Shown piece after piece: positions 1-8,355 of a stretch of 64,000 nucleotides of DNA; the first letter of the stretch is position 1, and each line of letters opens with the position of its first letter. The translations under genes were made by a program, and so were the position numbers. The DNA is taken from positions 1-64,000 of the forward strand of contig NZ_VORA01000003.1 in the NCBI RefSeq assembly GCF_008477545.1. Direction: 5' to 3'. Under the pieces are notes generated by a model. The model was given only the letters and a program-made list of their open reading frames with translations, had not been told where the DNA came from and did not search any database. This DNA is from Roseibium aestuarii (GTDB taxonomy: Bacteria; Pseudomonadota; Alphaproteobacteria; Rhizobiales; Stappiaceae).

Positions 1-167
1 GTCCACGCTTCCCTTCCTTCAATACCAAATTGTCAAAGAACCGAACCGAAGTTCATACCCGAAGACCAAAAGACGCCGGCCTCGAAATCACTTTCGAGCC
101 TCAAGCCCTCGTTTTCGGGAATTTGGAGCGCAGCGCCCCGTCGCCAGCGACTTGGCCGCCGTCGATG
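1..167 (-). other. rRNA operon leader with boxA (rRNA genes lie outside the window)
   Basis: Read on the minus strand, 31-42 gives GGTTCTTTGACA, matching the boxA antitermination element found in alphaproteobacterial rRNA leaders, followed by the purine-rich stretch typical of the approach to 16S rRNA. The strong promoter at 174-202 faces this way. The rRNA genes themselves must start beyond position 1, so the operon is inferred from its leader and promoter only. Confidence 0.75.
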
Positions 168-173
168 AACAGG

Positions 174-202
174 CTTATACGCACCCACCCCAAAACCGTC
201 AA
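174..202 (-). promoter_or_regulatory. Strong sigma-70 promoter of the rRNA operon
   Basis: The minus strand has TTGACG (197-202), a 17-bp spacer and TATAAG (174-179). The DNA just upstream (about 203-236) is A/T-rich with AAAATTTT and a T-run, like an UP element. Transcription would start near 167 and run into the boxA leader. Confidence 0.8.
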
Positions 203-410
203 CGCCAAAAAATCCACCAAACCAAAATTTTCAGATCCACCCCCGCACCCCCTGTGAACAACGCAGACATCTCCACAGGCAGGACGCAGGGTTTGCGGCG
301 ATCCTGGCGTGTTTTCAACAGGCTGACCCGATTTCGGACCAATCCGCCTGAGGTTTTCCGTAGGCCCGATCCGGACCGGTTGTGCCGGTCCAAACGCGAA
401 AACCGTGCGA
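203..410. other. Gap between the rRNA promoter and the amidohydrolase gene
   Basis: No gene is supported here. The promoter-proximal part is A/T-rich (UP-element-like). Around 255-280 there are CTGTGAAC and CTCCACAGG segments that only loosely resemble DnaA boxes. No clear terminator for the amidohydrolase gene was seen, so its transcript may run into the rRNA leader. Confidence 0.4.
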
Positions 411-2138
411 TCAGAGCGACGGAGATCCCTTGGCCTCCGGGTCATCGATGACGCTGACATGGGCCGCGGCAATCTTCCAGCCCTCTGAAGTCCGCACCCA
501 GGTCTGCATCTGGCGCCCAACCTTTCCAGGCGCCGTATCCCGATGAAAGAGCGTCGAGGCCACAGCCACGTCCGGCCCATGGGCAGTGAGAACCGTCCGC
601 GACAAAACCCGGTCCAGCCCGGCAGGGCTGCGCCCGGCGCGATAGGCGGCAATCTGCGCATAGCCATAGAGGTTCTCGCCACCGCCATAGCGGATGGTCT
701 GCGGCGCATCGAGGAACAGCCGGTCGAGAGTGGCGACATCATTCGACACCAACGCCGCCTCATAAGAGGCAAAGGCTGCTTCCAGATCTGCGGCAGCGGG
801 GCCGGGCGCGGAGCCGAGTGCGGAGCGGAACGTCGGAACATCCTCAAGCGGATCCCCCGATCCACGCACCGGCTCACAGGCAAACGGCGCTGCCCGCGGC
901 CCAAGCACGCGCGGTGCCGGAGCCTCGAAGGTCATGCGCCCCTTCTTCATGCCCCACACCGGGCGCCGGATCTCGCCGACCACCTGGGCACCGTCCCGGG
1001 CATCCAAGGCGATGAAGGTCGCCTCGGCGCCGGCCTCGATCCGGCGCTCACGGCCCAGAAGCCTTTCGGGCAGAGACGTGACCATGGCAAGGCAGGTCTC
1101 GAGATCGGGCGCTTCGCCGAGCTGCTGGATGTTGGCATAGAGATTGGCGAGGCGCGGCAGCGAGCAATCCCCATAGGGCGTGAAGGGATTGAGCACATTG
1201 TTGGTGGCGAGCGTGCAGCAGCCGCCCAGAGCGGCCAGCCGATGGGCGGGTGTCACCCCCCGGGGCACCAGATGGTCGTGGCCCCGCCCCATGAGATAGA
1301 GATCCGTCGCGGGCAGGACGGTAAGCGCCACCCCGGCCGACACCAGCCGCTTCAGCACAGCGTCGAGCTCCGGAGCCGGCAGAGCCGAGAGGCTGGTGAC
1401 ATGGCCGATCGTGACCCGGCCCTGAAACTCATGGGCCTCCGTCTGCCTGAGGATCTCGTCCAGATGACCGCGACGGGGATCAAGATGGAAGTCCAGGTGG
1501 AAGTCCAGATCCACATCCCGGGCCCTTGCCAGCTCGAACAGCAGCCGGATCTGGGTGTCCGGTTCCGGATCCGTATAGGGACAGCCACCCAGAAGGTCGG
1601 CGCCCTGATCGAGCGCCTCGTCCAGAAGCTCGAGCGTGCCGGGGAGATTGGTCAGCCCATCCTGCGGAAAGACGCAGATCTGCAGATCGAGCGCCCAGGC
1701 AAAATCCTGCTTCAGGCGCATCACGGCCCGGAACCCCGTCAACCCGACCACCGGATCGATCTCCACATGGGTGCGCAAGGCGTTCGTACCCTGGGCGATG
1801 GCCTTTTCCAGCACCCCGGCGCCACGGAAATAGATGTCCTCTTCGGAAAACGCCGCCTTGGCCACCGCCACTGAAGCAATGGCGCCAGCGAGGGTTCCGG
1901 TCTCGTTGCGGCAGCGATCGAGAATGCAGGCCTTGTCCAGGTGAATATGGCTTTCCACAAACCCCGGGATGAGCATGGCCCCACCCCCGTCCATCACGGA
2001 CAGATCGTCCGTGGCGAGATCCGGGCCGATCGCCACGATCCTCCCCTCCTCGATCCGCAGATCGATGGGAGCCGACGGATCCGAAGACAGACGGACATTG
2101 CGCAGGAGAAAGGCCGGTGCGGAGATCGGGAAGGTCAT
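411..2138 (-). CDS. Amidohydrolase (cytosine deaminase-like) fused to a C-terminal AtzH-like domain
   Basis: 575 residues, two domains. Residues 1 to about 405 are a metal-dependent amidohydrolase of the cytosine deaminase/TRZ-ATZ type, with the metal motif HIHLD (64-68), HVEID (near 119), a DFHLD region, an IGHVTSL motif and an ATNNV segment late in the barrel. Residues about 451-575 match the AtzH-like (DUF3225) NTF2-fold family, including SNDVATLDRLF, TIRYGGGENLYG, GRQMQTW and AAHVSVID. AtzH works in cyanuric acid breakdown, so the fusion suggests hydrolysis of a cyclic amide or amidine plus processing of a carboxylated amide product. That substrate is inference. It stands alone, reads toward the rRNA promoter and has an ATG start. 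Family calls are confident, substrate is not. Confidence 0.85.
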   Translation of the reverse strand: MTFPISAPAFLLRNVRLSSDPSAPIDLRIEEGRIVAIGPDLATDDLSVMDGGGAMLIPGFVESHIHLDKACILDRCRNETGTLAGAIASVAVAKAAFSEEDIYFRGAGVLEKAIAQGTNALRTHVEIDPVVGLTGFRAVMRLKQDFAWALDLQICVFPQDGLTNLPGTLELLDEALDQGADLLGGCPYTDPEPDTQIRLLFELARARDVDLDFHLDFHLDPRRGHLDEILRQTEAHEFQGRVTIGHVTSLSALPAPELDAVLKRLVSAGVALTVLPATDLYLMGRGHDHLVPRGVTPAHRLAALGGCCTLATNNVLNPFTPYGDCSLPRLANLYANIQQLGEAPDLETCLAMVTSLPERLLGRERRIEAGAEATFIALDARDGAQVVGEIRRPVWGMKKGRMTFEAPAPRVLGPRAAPFACEPVRGSGDPLEDVPTFRSALGSAPGPAAADLEAAFASYEAALVSNDVATLDRLFLDAPQTIRYGGGENLYGYAQIAAYRAGRSPAGLDRVLSRTVLTAHGPDVAVASTLFHRDTAPGKVGRQMQTWVRTSEGWKIAAAHVSVIDDPEAKGSPSL

Positions 2139-2456
2139 GATGGGATGAACCGGAAATGCAGCACGGAGGAAGCGCCCTGCATCGATGCCTTGGGCATCGG
2201 CGAACGGGGCGGGCAGGATCGGCTCACCATATCCGCTTCGTCCGCGCGCATCCTGCCTAAATCATGAGCCCCCTGCAACGATCGACGGCAGGGCGAGGAC
2301 CTCGGAGCACAAAACGCCCCGCCTGACGGGAAGAAGAATTCACACGCTCGATCGGAAGCAACACAAAGGCCAATGGCGGGACAGCAATGACGCTAGATCC
2401 GGCGCAAGCGCTCGGTCTCGTGCCCGGCAGCAGATCGGGAAAGACATCGGAGAGAT
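2139..2456. other. Intergenic gap between the amidohydrolase gene and the tRNA gene
   Basis: About 318 bp without a supportable gene. Open frames here have no recognisable family or ribosome-binding site. It should contain the promoter of the amidohydrolase gene and the 3' trailer of the tRNA, but I see no clear -35/-10 pair. Confidence 0.4.
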
Positions 2457-2533
2457 TGGTGATCCCGACGCGATTCGAACGCGTGACCCTCAGATTAGGA
2501 ATCTGATGCTCTATCCTGCTGAGCTACGGGACC
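2457..2533 (-). tRNA. tRNA-Arg (anticodon CCT)
   Basis: The reverse complement folds as a full cloverleaf. The acceptor stem is GGTCCCG with CGGGATC, the D arm contains TAGCTCAG, the anticodon stem TCAGA/TCTGA encloses loop TTCCTAA (anticodon CCT, decoding AGG), and the T arm has GTTCGAATC. The discriminator base A is at 2460, and the CCA end is encoded (2457-2459). AGG is a rare codon in such GC-rich genomes. Confidence 0.95.
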
Positions 2534-2906
2534 ACTGGAAAGCTGCCTTATCATGTTCGGGCCGGTCTGGCGACCCCTTGCGCCGCCAAATCCCCGGGAG
2601 GCAGGCCCGATCTCAGAGCGCGGTCCGGACCGCTTCACCCGGCAGATGGCTGGTGAAGCGTGAGGCTCTCACCAGGACGTCGTCCGGGCTTTCACCGGTC
2701 AAAGGTGGGGCAGAGGTGCGACCAAACGTGATCAGGGTGCTGAGGCGATCAGGCCGGGGTTCTGGCAGAATGTCAGGCTGAAGGCCGGTGCTCTTCCGAA
2801 AGGATCCAGACGATGGCACCGGTCAGAGCTGGCCCGCGGCGCATCAGCAGGACGCGCTTGGCGGCGGCGGTGCGAGGCGCTAGCCTTGGTGCCGGTCCAC
2901 CGGAGA
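2534..2906. other. Intergenic gap upstream of the nuclease-like gene
   Basis: About 370 bp between the tRNA gene and the first plausible ATG of the next rightward gene. It should hold the tRNA promoter (minus strand) and the promoter of the next gene (plus strand). I could not pick a convincing site for either, and no gene is supported. Confidence 0.35.
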
Positions 2907-3938
2907 ATGACGGCCTTGCAACGTCCCCGACATCCCCGATGCCCTGACGGTGCGTTGCCCCGGCGGCCGACCGCCCGGTCCGGCCCTGGGGCATCGCGTG
3001 AATGGACCGGGTCCGTCACCTGGTGGCGCCACATCCTTTGCCCTGCCACGCACAGAGCTCTTGCCGCAGCCTTGGCTCTTCTTGCGCTGGCGTTTGTCGC
3101 ACCTGCCTTCGCCGTTTCGCCAGCGAAGGGCGAAAGCGCAACGAAACACGGCGGCACGCCGAAGCCCCTCGCCCCCTCCACCTCATCGGAAGACCTCGGG
3201 ACGCAAACCTGCGGTGCCACCCCTCAGGACACCCTGCCACAGCCGCCCGGCTTCACGCCCGGCCCGCGCTGGCCGGATCTCCCTCTCTTCATGGATGCGG
3301 AAGGCTTCGCCGTCAGACCTGCAGGGCTGCATGTGCTGACCGGCGACCTTGCGGGCGCCTCCGCCGATGCTCCCCTGCGCTCAGGCTCCTACCACGCGGC
3401 CGTCTCCGGCCCCGCGGACCGCTGGGGCATCCCCCCCGCCTGGCTGCGGGACGGCGACGGCACTCTGGTGCAGCAACGCCTGCTGGAAGCCGGCCTGGCC
3501 CTCGCCGATCTCACCGACTACACCCTGCCGCCGCCCTGTCTGGCCGCCCTCGCCCTCTGGGAACAGACCGGCCGGCGACACCGGCGTGGGGTCTGGAAGA
3601 CCCGCTTTCCCCTGCGGTCGGACAGGCCCGCAACCATTCTTCCCTTCACCGGACAGGAGGTCGTGATAGAAGGCCCTCTCGTCTCTCTTGGAAAAACCGC
3701 CAAGACCCGCTATCTCAACTTCGGCGGATACTGGAAGGTCGACCTGACGGCGACGATCACCGCCGCGCGGATTGCCCCCTTTCGCGAAACCCTCGAGGCT
3801 CTCGACCGTTCTCTTGGCCAGGGAAAGACGGTCCGGGTTCGCCTTCGCGGCCTGGTGGAGGACAGGGACGGTCCGCTGGTCGAGCTGGTTCATCCGCGAC
3901 AGCTGGACATCCTGGACGTGACGAAGGACGCAGAGTGA
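2907..3938 (+). CDS. Thermonuclease-like (SNase-related) exported protein
   Basis: About 343 residues if the ATG at 2907 is used; TTG (2886) and GTG (2889) lie in frame upstream. A hydrophobic stretch ending in an Ala-x-Ala-like site (LALLALAFVAPAFA) looks like a signal peptide, although about 35 residues precede it, so the true start may be further in. The middle part (DRWGIPPAWL, LLEAGLALADL, RRHRRGVWK) follows the second half of staphylococcal-nuclease domains. The C-terminal part (YLNFGGYWKVDLT) is the OB-like segment often found behind such domains in alphaproteobacteria. The classical N-terminal nuclease motif is hard to see, so catalytic activity is doubtful. Its stop codon overlaps the start of the following peptidase gene, so the two are probably co-transcribed. 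Confidence 0.65.
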   Translation: MTALQRPRHPRCPDGALPRRPTARSGPGASREWTGSVTWWRHILCPATHRALAAALALLALAFVAPAFAVSPAKGESATKHGGTPKPLAPSTSSEDLGTQTCGATPQDTLPQPPGFTPGPRWPDLPLFMDAEGFAVRPAGLHVLTGDLAGASADAPLRSGSYHAAVSGPADRWGIPPAWLRDGDGTLVQQRLLEAGLALADLTDYTLPPPCLAALALWEQTGRRHRRGVWKTRFPLRSDRPATILPFTGQEVVIEGPLVSLGKTAKTRYLNFGGYWKVDLTATITAARIAPFRETLEALDRSLGQGKTVRVRLRGLVEDRDGPLVELVHPRQLDILDVTKDAE

Positions 3939-5428
3939 CCGCAACACTGGTACAAGGCCCCTCCCGAACCGCGCGCCTCTCTCGGCGCGGGCTGCGGTCG
4001 TTTGCCGCCTCCCTGTCCCTGTCGCTGCTGCTTGCCGGCTGCCAGCTTCTCGGCAACTCGACCTCCGTCGGCGTCATCGCACCGGGCACGTTGCGGCCCG
4101 GTCTGGCAGAAGACATCGGCGCACGCGAACACCCGCGCGTGGTCGCCACCTATGGCGGCGTCTACGAGGATCCGGGCGCGGAGCGGGCTGTCGCCGGGGT
4201 CATCGGGCGGCTGGTGGAAGCCTCCGAGGATCCGTCCCAGAGTTATCGCATCACCATTCTGAATTCGCCGGCGGTCAATGCCTTTGCCCTGCCCGGCGGC
4301 TATCTCTATGTGACCCGTGGCCTTCTGGCGCTCGCCAATGACACCTCGGAGCTGGCGGCCGTGCTGGCCCACGAGATGGCCCACGTCACCTCCAATCACG
4401 CCATTGCCCGCCAGCAGCGCGCCGAGGTGACCGAACTCACCAACAAGGTGCTGAGCAACGTGCTGCAGGAGAGCGAGAGCACCCGACAGGCGATCCTGTC
4501 GTCGCAGATGTCCTTTGCCCGCTTCTCGCAGACGCAGGAGCTTCAGGCCGATGCGGTGGGCGTGAAGACGCTCGCCAAGGCCGGATACGACCCCTTCGCC
4601 GCCTCCCGCTTCCTGAAGTCCATGGCGGACTTCTCGGCCTATCAGAACGCCCAGAACGACGGCTCCGACGCGCCTGACTTCCTGTCGTCCCACCCGACCA
4701 CGCCCGACCGGGTGAACCTGGCCGTGCGCGAGGCACGTCAATTCTCCGGCCCCGGCATCGGCGAGCGCGACCAGAAGGCCTACCTGTCCCAGATCGACGG
4801 CATGCTCTTCGGCGACGATCCGCTGGAAGGCTTCGTCCGGGGTCGGGCCTTCCTGCACAAGGCGCTCGGCATCGGCTTCACCGTACCCACAGGCTACATT
4901 CTGGAAAACTCGCCGGAAGCGGTTCTGGCCAGCGACGGCAACGGCACGGCCATGCGCTTCGACGGCGCCGACGTGAGCAACTTCGACACGCTGACCGCCT
5001 ACATGAATTCCGGCTGGATCAACGGCCTGCTGCCGGAAACCGTGCGGGCGACCACCATCGACGGCATTCCCGGCGTCACCGGCGCGGCGATCACCCAGGG
5101 CTGGTCTTTCCGCATTGCCGTTCTGCGCATCGGCCGCACCGGATACCGCTTCATCTTTGCCAGCCGCCAGCCGGATCAGGCTTTCGAACAGGGCTTCAAG
5201 GAAACCATCGAGAGCTTCCGCCAGCTTTCCCCGACCGAACGCGCAAGGCTCAAGTCCCTGCGGATCAAGGTGGTGGAAACGGGCCCCGGCGACACGCCGC
5301 GCAAGCTCGCCATCGGCATGAGCGGCATCGAGCCCTCCCGTCGGCTTGAGTTCTTCTCCATCCTGAACAGCCTGGACCCGGCCAGCCAGATCGCCCCCGG
5401 CAGCTATGTGAAGCTGGTGGTCGACTGA
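3935..5428 (+). CDS. M48 family zinc metallopeptidase lipoprotein with LysM-like C-terminus
   Basis: 497 residues. The GTG start at 3935 overlaps the upstream TGA (GTGA), as in translational coupling; the open frame extends much further upstream, but only this start gives a proper signal. A lipobox (LLAGC, Cys about 36) follows a hydrophobic stretch, so it is a predicted periplasmic lipoprotein. HEMAH (146-150) is the HExxH zinc site, with the downstream LQADAVG supplying the third ligand, as in BepA/Oma1/LoiP-type M48 peptidases. The last 70 residues, with a GDT..KLA pattern ending in GSYVKLVVD, resemble a LysM-type or M48-associated domain. The likely role is outer-membrane protein quality control, inferred from the family. 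An intrinsic terminator follows. Confidence 0.9.
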   Translation: MTATLVQGPSRTARLSRRGLRSFAASLSLSLLLAGCQLLGNSTSVGVIAPGTLRPGLAEDIGAREHPRVVATYGGVYEDPGAERAVAGVIGRLVEASEDPSQSYRITILNSPAVNAFALPGGYLYVTRGLLALANDTSELAAVLAHEMAHVTSNHAIARQQRAEVTELTNKVLSNVLQESESTRQAILSSQMSFARFSQTQELQADAVGVKTLAKAGYDPFAASRFLKSMADFSAYQNAQNDGSDAPDFLSSHPTTPDRVNLAVREARQFSGPGIGERDQKAYLSQIDGMLFGDDPLEGFVRGRAFLHKALGIGFTVPTGYILENSPEAVLASDGNGTAMRFDGADVSNFDTLTAYMNSGWINGLLPETVRATTIDGIPGVTGAAITQGWSFRIAVLRIGRTGYRFIFASRQPDQAFEQGFKETIESFRQLSPTERARLKSLRIKVVETGPGDTPRKLAIGMSGIEPSRRLEFFSILNSLDPASQIAPGSYVKLVVD

Positions 5429-5441
5429 GCGCCCGAGACAG

Positions 5442-5478
5442 AAAACCCCGGCTGATGGATCCATCAACCGGGGTTTTT
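5442..5478. terminator. Bidirectional intrinsic terminator
   Basis: A run of A, then CCCCGG, a loop containing TGATGGATCCATCA (itself self-complementary), CCGGGG and a run of five T. It lies between the convergent M48 peptidase and rpoH genes and has A/T tracts on both sides, so it can serve both. Confidence 0.85.
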
Positions 5479-5503
5479 CATGTCTGCGCGCGCCTGAAAG
5501 GTG

Positions 5504-6373
5504 TCAGTGGCTGAAGGCCGACTGGTCCGCCTGACGTTCCAGCAGGGCCACCTTCAGCTTTTCCAGCGCCCGGTTCTCGATCTGCCGCACCCGTTCCTTG
5601 GAGATGCCGAGGCTCTGGCCGAGGGACTCCAGCGTGGCGCCTTCATCGGTCAGGCGGCGCTGACGCACGATCTCAAGCTCCCGGTCGCTCAGCACCTTCA
5701 GGGCGGAGGACAGCCACCGGCGCCGGCGTTCGTCGTCGATGGAGCGCCCCACCACCTCGTCGGGAAGGGGCTCGTCGGAGACCAGGAAGTCCTGCCGGTC
5801 CGCACTGCCCTCGTCTCCATCGACCGCCGGAGCGTTGAGGGAGCTGTCCGGGCCGGAAAGCCGGGCGGACATCATGGCCACATCCTGCGGCTTGACCCCC
5901 AGCGCTTCGGCGATCTTCCGGTGCACTTCGGAATCGGTGAGGTTCTGCTGCTTGCCCAGCAGCTTGGCCCGCAGGCGCCGCAGGTTGAAGAACAGCGCCT
6001 TCTGGCTGGACGAGGTGCCACCGCGCACGATGGACCAGTTTCTCAGGATGTAGTCCTGAATGGAGGCGCGGATCCACCACGTTGCATAGGTGGAAAAGCG
6101 CACCTCGCGCTCGGGTTCGAACCGGGCTGCCGCTTCCAGCAATCCCACATGCCCTTCCTGTATCATGTCGCCCAGGGACAGGCCGAAATGGCGGAAGCGC
6201 GAGGCCACCGCAATCACGAGCCGCATGTGGGAAAGGGTCAGGCGCTCTAGGGCCACCTTGTCGCGCCCGTCGCGCCAGCGTTCGGCAAGCTCCCGCTCTT
6301 CCTCGCGAGTGAGATACGGCGCCTTCATGGCCGTCCGTACCAACTGACGTCTTTCGCTCAAGGAATGGGACAT
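5504..6373 (-). CDS. rpoH: RNA polymerase sigma-32 family factor RpoH
   Basis: 289 residues, normal for RpoH. Region 2 has the core-binding and -10 segments (SLGDMIQEGHVGLLEAA, FSTYATWWIRASIQDY), followed by the RpoH box QKALFFNLRR, which separates heat-shock sigma factors from other sigma-70 members. Region 4 ends with the helix-turn-helix LGISKERVRQIENRALEKL. Alphaproteobacteria often carry two rpoH genes, and this one resembles the RpoH2 type that serves oxidative and general stress; that subtype is an inference. It directs transcription of stress genes. ATG start; it converges on the terminator shared with the M48 peptidase gene. Confidence 0.92.
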   Translation of the reverse strand: MSHSLSERRQLVRTAMKAPYLTREEERELAERWRDGRDKVALERLTLSHMRLVIAVASRFRHFGLSLGDMIQEGHVGLLEAAARFEPEREVRFSTYATWWIRASIQDYILRNWSIVRGGTSSSQKALFFNLRRLRAKLLGKQQNLTDSEVHRKIAEALGVKPQDVAMMSARLSGPDSSLNAPAVDGDEGSADRQDFLVSDEPLPDEVVGRSIDDERRRRWLSSALKVLSDRELEIVRQRRLTDEGATLESLGQSLGISKERVRQIENRALEKLKVALLERQADQSAFSH

Positions 6374-6536
6374 GTCCGTCGCTCCTGCGTTTCTTCGGTC
6401 AGAATACGCGCCCGACCGCAGCCTAGATCACGCCTGGACGCGAAAGGAGAGGCGCAGGGAGCACAAATCCGTGAACGCAGAGTTCACCGAAAGGATGCCC
6501 CGGATCGGCCTTCTCCCGGCAAAAGCCAGCCCATAA

Positions 6537-6561
6537 AAGAAAACCCCGGCCGGAGCCGGGG
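6537..6561 (-). terminator. Intrinsic terminator of carD
   Basis: On the minus strand CCCCGGC, a four-base loop and GCCGGGG are followed by TTTTCTTTT, directly downstream of the carD stop. Confidence 0.85.
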
Positions 6562-6595
6562 TCTCGTCATCTCGTCAGGATGAGCTCGCAGGCCC

Positions 6596-7183
6596 TCAGG
6601 CCGCTTCTTCCTGATCGTCTTCGTCATCAGCATCGGCAGCTTCGGCGGCGGCCTTCAGGCGGCTCGGCGCCTTCGACAGGTTCAGCTCGATCTGCTTGAC
6701 GGCTTCGGTCTCGGAGCACTTGTTCACGGCTGCGATTTCGCGGGCCATGCGGTCCAGGGCAGCTTCATAGAGCTGACGCTCGGAATAGGACTGTTCCGGC
6801 TGATTTTCAGACCGGTACAGATCGCGCACAACTTCCGAAATCGCGATCAGGTCGCCGGAGTTGATCTTCGCTTCATATTCCTGGGCACGACGGCTCCACA
6901 TGGTGCGCTTGATGCGCGGACGGCCACGAACGGTCTCCAGAGCCTTGTCGACCGCATCCGGGTCACCGAGCTTGCGCATGCCGACGCTGGCGATCTTGGC
7001 CACGGGAACCCGCAGGGTCATCTTGTCCTTGTCGAAAACAATGACCAGGAGCTCAAGAGTGTGACCCGCCACGCTCTGCTCTTCGATGGCCGTGATCTGA
7101 CCGACACCATGAGCCGGATAGACGATATACTCGCCCGTCTTGAAACCCTGTCGCTGCGCGGTCTTCTTCGTGCCAGTTGCCAT
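6596..7183 (-). CDS. carD: CarD family transcriptional regulator
   Basis: 195 residues from the ATG at 7183; the frame extends further upstream, but MATGTKK with the family's N-terminal segment is the natural start. Residues about 15-75 form the CarD/TRCF RNA-polymerase-interacting domain (GEYIVYPAHGVGQI, then DKMTLRVPVAKI). The C-terminal helical DNA-binding domain contains RRAQEYEAKINSGDL and the conserved YEAALDRMAREIA. The tail is very acidic (EAADADDEDDQEEAA). CarD binds the RNA polymerase beta subunit and stabilises open complexes, notably at rRNA and housekeeping promoters. Its closeness to rpoH and to an rRNA promoter may be coincidental. It is monocistronic or last in a leftward unit. 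Confidence 0.93.
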   Translation of the reverse strand: MATGTKKTAQRQGFKTGEYIVYPAHGVGQITAIEEQSVAGHTLELLVIVFDKDKMTLRVPVAKIASVGMRKLGDPDAVDKALETVRGRPRIKRTMWSRRAQEYEAKINSGDLIAISEVVRDLYRSENQPEQSYSERQLYEAALDRMAREIAAVNKCSETEAVKQIELNLSKAPSRLKAAAEAADADDEDDQEEAA

Positions 7184-7741
7184 TCTCTCGTCTACTCCTG
7201 CGCAGTTGCCGATCCTCGCCAGAGAACCGGCGCGGTCGAAATGACCGCCGGAGGCGGTCTTCTGTTCTTTGTGTGACACGCAAAATCCCGAACGTGTCCG
7301 CAAGTCAGGACACTGTTGATAGAGCGCGTGTCGGGGTGGTCAGCCGTTGGAAACCACACTATGGGTGAAGTCAGTCATACGAAGCATGTGATCCAGTTCA
7401 CAATCCAGCTCGGACTGCAGCGCTAAACGCCTCCACCACGGAGCTTTAGCCAGTGTGTCTGAACGACTATCTTGCAAATATAGCACAGGCAGGCAAAAAA
7501 TCAAAGAGTGATGAGTGCGTTGCCGCTCGTCATGCGCCTGACGCAAGGATACCCGGACATTTTGCCAAGGCCTCTCCGCACCCGCTCCGGCGCGGATTGC
7601 CAGCTGCCGGCACCCAGGATCTCGACCTCTTCATCACCTGCAATGGACGCCATGCTTCCCCCGATCGGACCGGGGCGCGAAGCCCCTGACACAGCCCTGT
7701 CTGCCGCTGCACGAACCCGAGCGCAGGCCCCCGAAAGCAGA
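7184..7741. other. Long intergenic gap between carD and fdxA
   Basis: About 560 bp before the fdxA terminator. Several short frames exist on both strands but none has a recognisable product or ribosome-binding site. The middle (7300-7510) is less GC-rich than its surroundings and is the likely carD promoter region. I saw no RNA gene. Confidence 0.4.
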
Positions 7742-7771
7742 AAGCCGCCCCGGCATCACCGGCAGCGGCTT
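7742..7771 (-). terminator. Probable terminator of fdxA
   Basis: On the minus strand AAGCCGC (inside a longer G/C stem) pairs with GCGGCTT and is followed by TTCTGCTTTC. The T-run is interrupted, so the call is moderate. Confidence 0.55.
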
Positions 7772-7797
7772 CCCTGTCAATCACGCTTCAAGGCTGC

Positions 7798-8136
7798 TCA
7801 GGCGCCCTGCGGTCCTTCGGCAGAGAAATACTGCTCGAGCTTGTTTTCCTTGCCGTCGAATTCTGCGGCCTCGGGCAGCGCGTCCTTCTTTTCGGTGATA
7901 TTCGGCCATTTCGCCGAATACTCGGCGTTCAGCTCGATCCACTTCTCCAGGCCTGGCTCGGTGTCCGGCAGGATCGCCTCGGCCGGGCATTCCGGTTCGC
8001 ACACACCGCAGTCGATGCATTCATCCGGATTGATCACCAGCATGTTCTCGCCTTCGTAGAAGCAATCCACGGGGCAGACTTCCACACAGTCGGTGTACTT
8101 GCACTTGATGCAGTTGTCGGTGACGACGTAGGTCAT
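7798..8136 (-). CDS. fdxA: Seven-iron ferredoxin FdxA
   Basis: 112 residues from ATG 8136. The N-terminus has a Cys-x7-Cys-x3-CysPro pattern ([17 protein letters not shown]) followed by [12 protein letters not shown]. This is the arrangement of ferredoxins carrying one 3Fe-4S and one 4Fe-4S cluster, as in FdxA of Azotobacter and rhizobia. The C-terminal half is an acidic helical extension ([19 protein letters not shown]) typical of this family. It is a soluble electron carrier; its partner cannot be told from context. It lies downstream of the S4 protein and helicase genes in the same direction, about 220 bp away, an order often seen in Hyphomicrobiales. Confidence 0.95.
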   Translation of the reverse strand: MTYVVTDNCIKCKYTDCVEVCPVDCFYEGENMLVINPDECIDCGVCEPECPAEAILPDTEPGLEKWIELNAEYSAKWPNITEKKDALPEAAEFDGKENKLEQYFSAEGPQGA

Positions 8137-8355
8137 CGCAGGTCCTCTTGGCCGGCTCGGGCAGAGGCGCATCTCGTCGCGTCCGGGATGCGCTTTCCTC
8201 AATGGCAAATATCAAGGGCGTTGGGTATCGCTTTTGACGGTTCCGCGCAAGCGCCTGACCGTGCGTCCCCTGCCCCCGTGAAGAAAAACCCTTGCGTGCG
8301 GCCGCAATGCCGAAGATTTTCGTTTCAGCTTCGCAGCGAAGACAGGGAAAGGGCC

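Noticed and set aside
255..280. Possible DnaA boxes upstream of the rRNA promoter
   Set aside because: The CTGTGAAC and CTCCACAGG segments each miss key bases of the DnaA box, and there are only two; not enough for an origin.
7508..8059. A 183-residue plus-strand frame between carD and fdxA
   Set aside because: Its second half is antisense to fdxA and the first half is proline/serine-rich without any motif.
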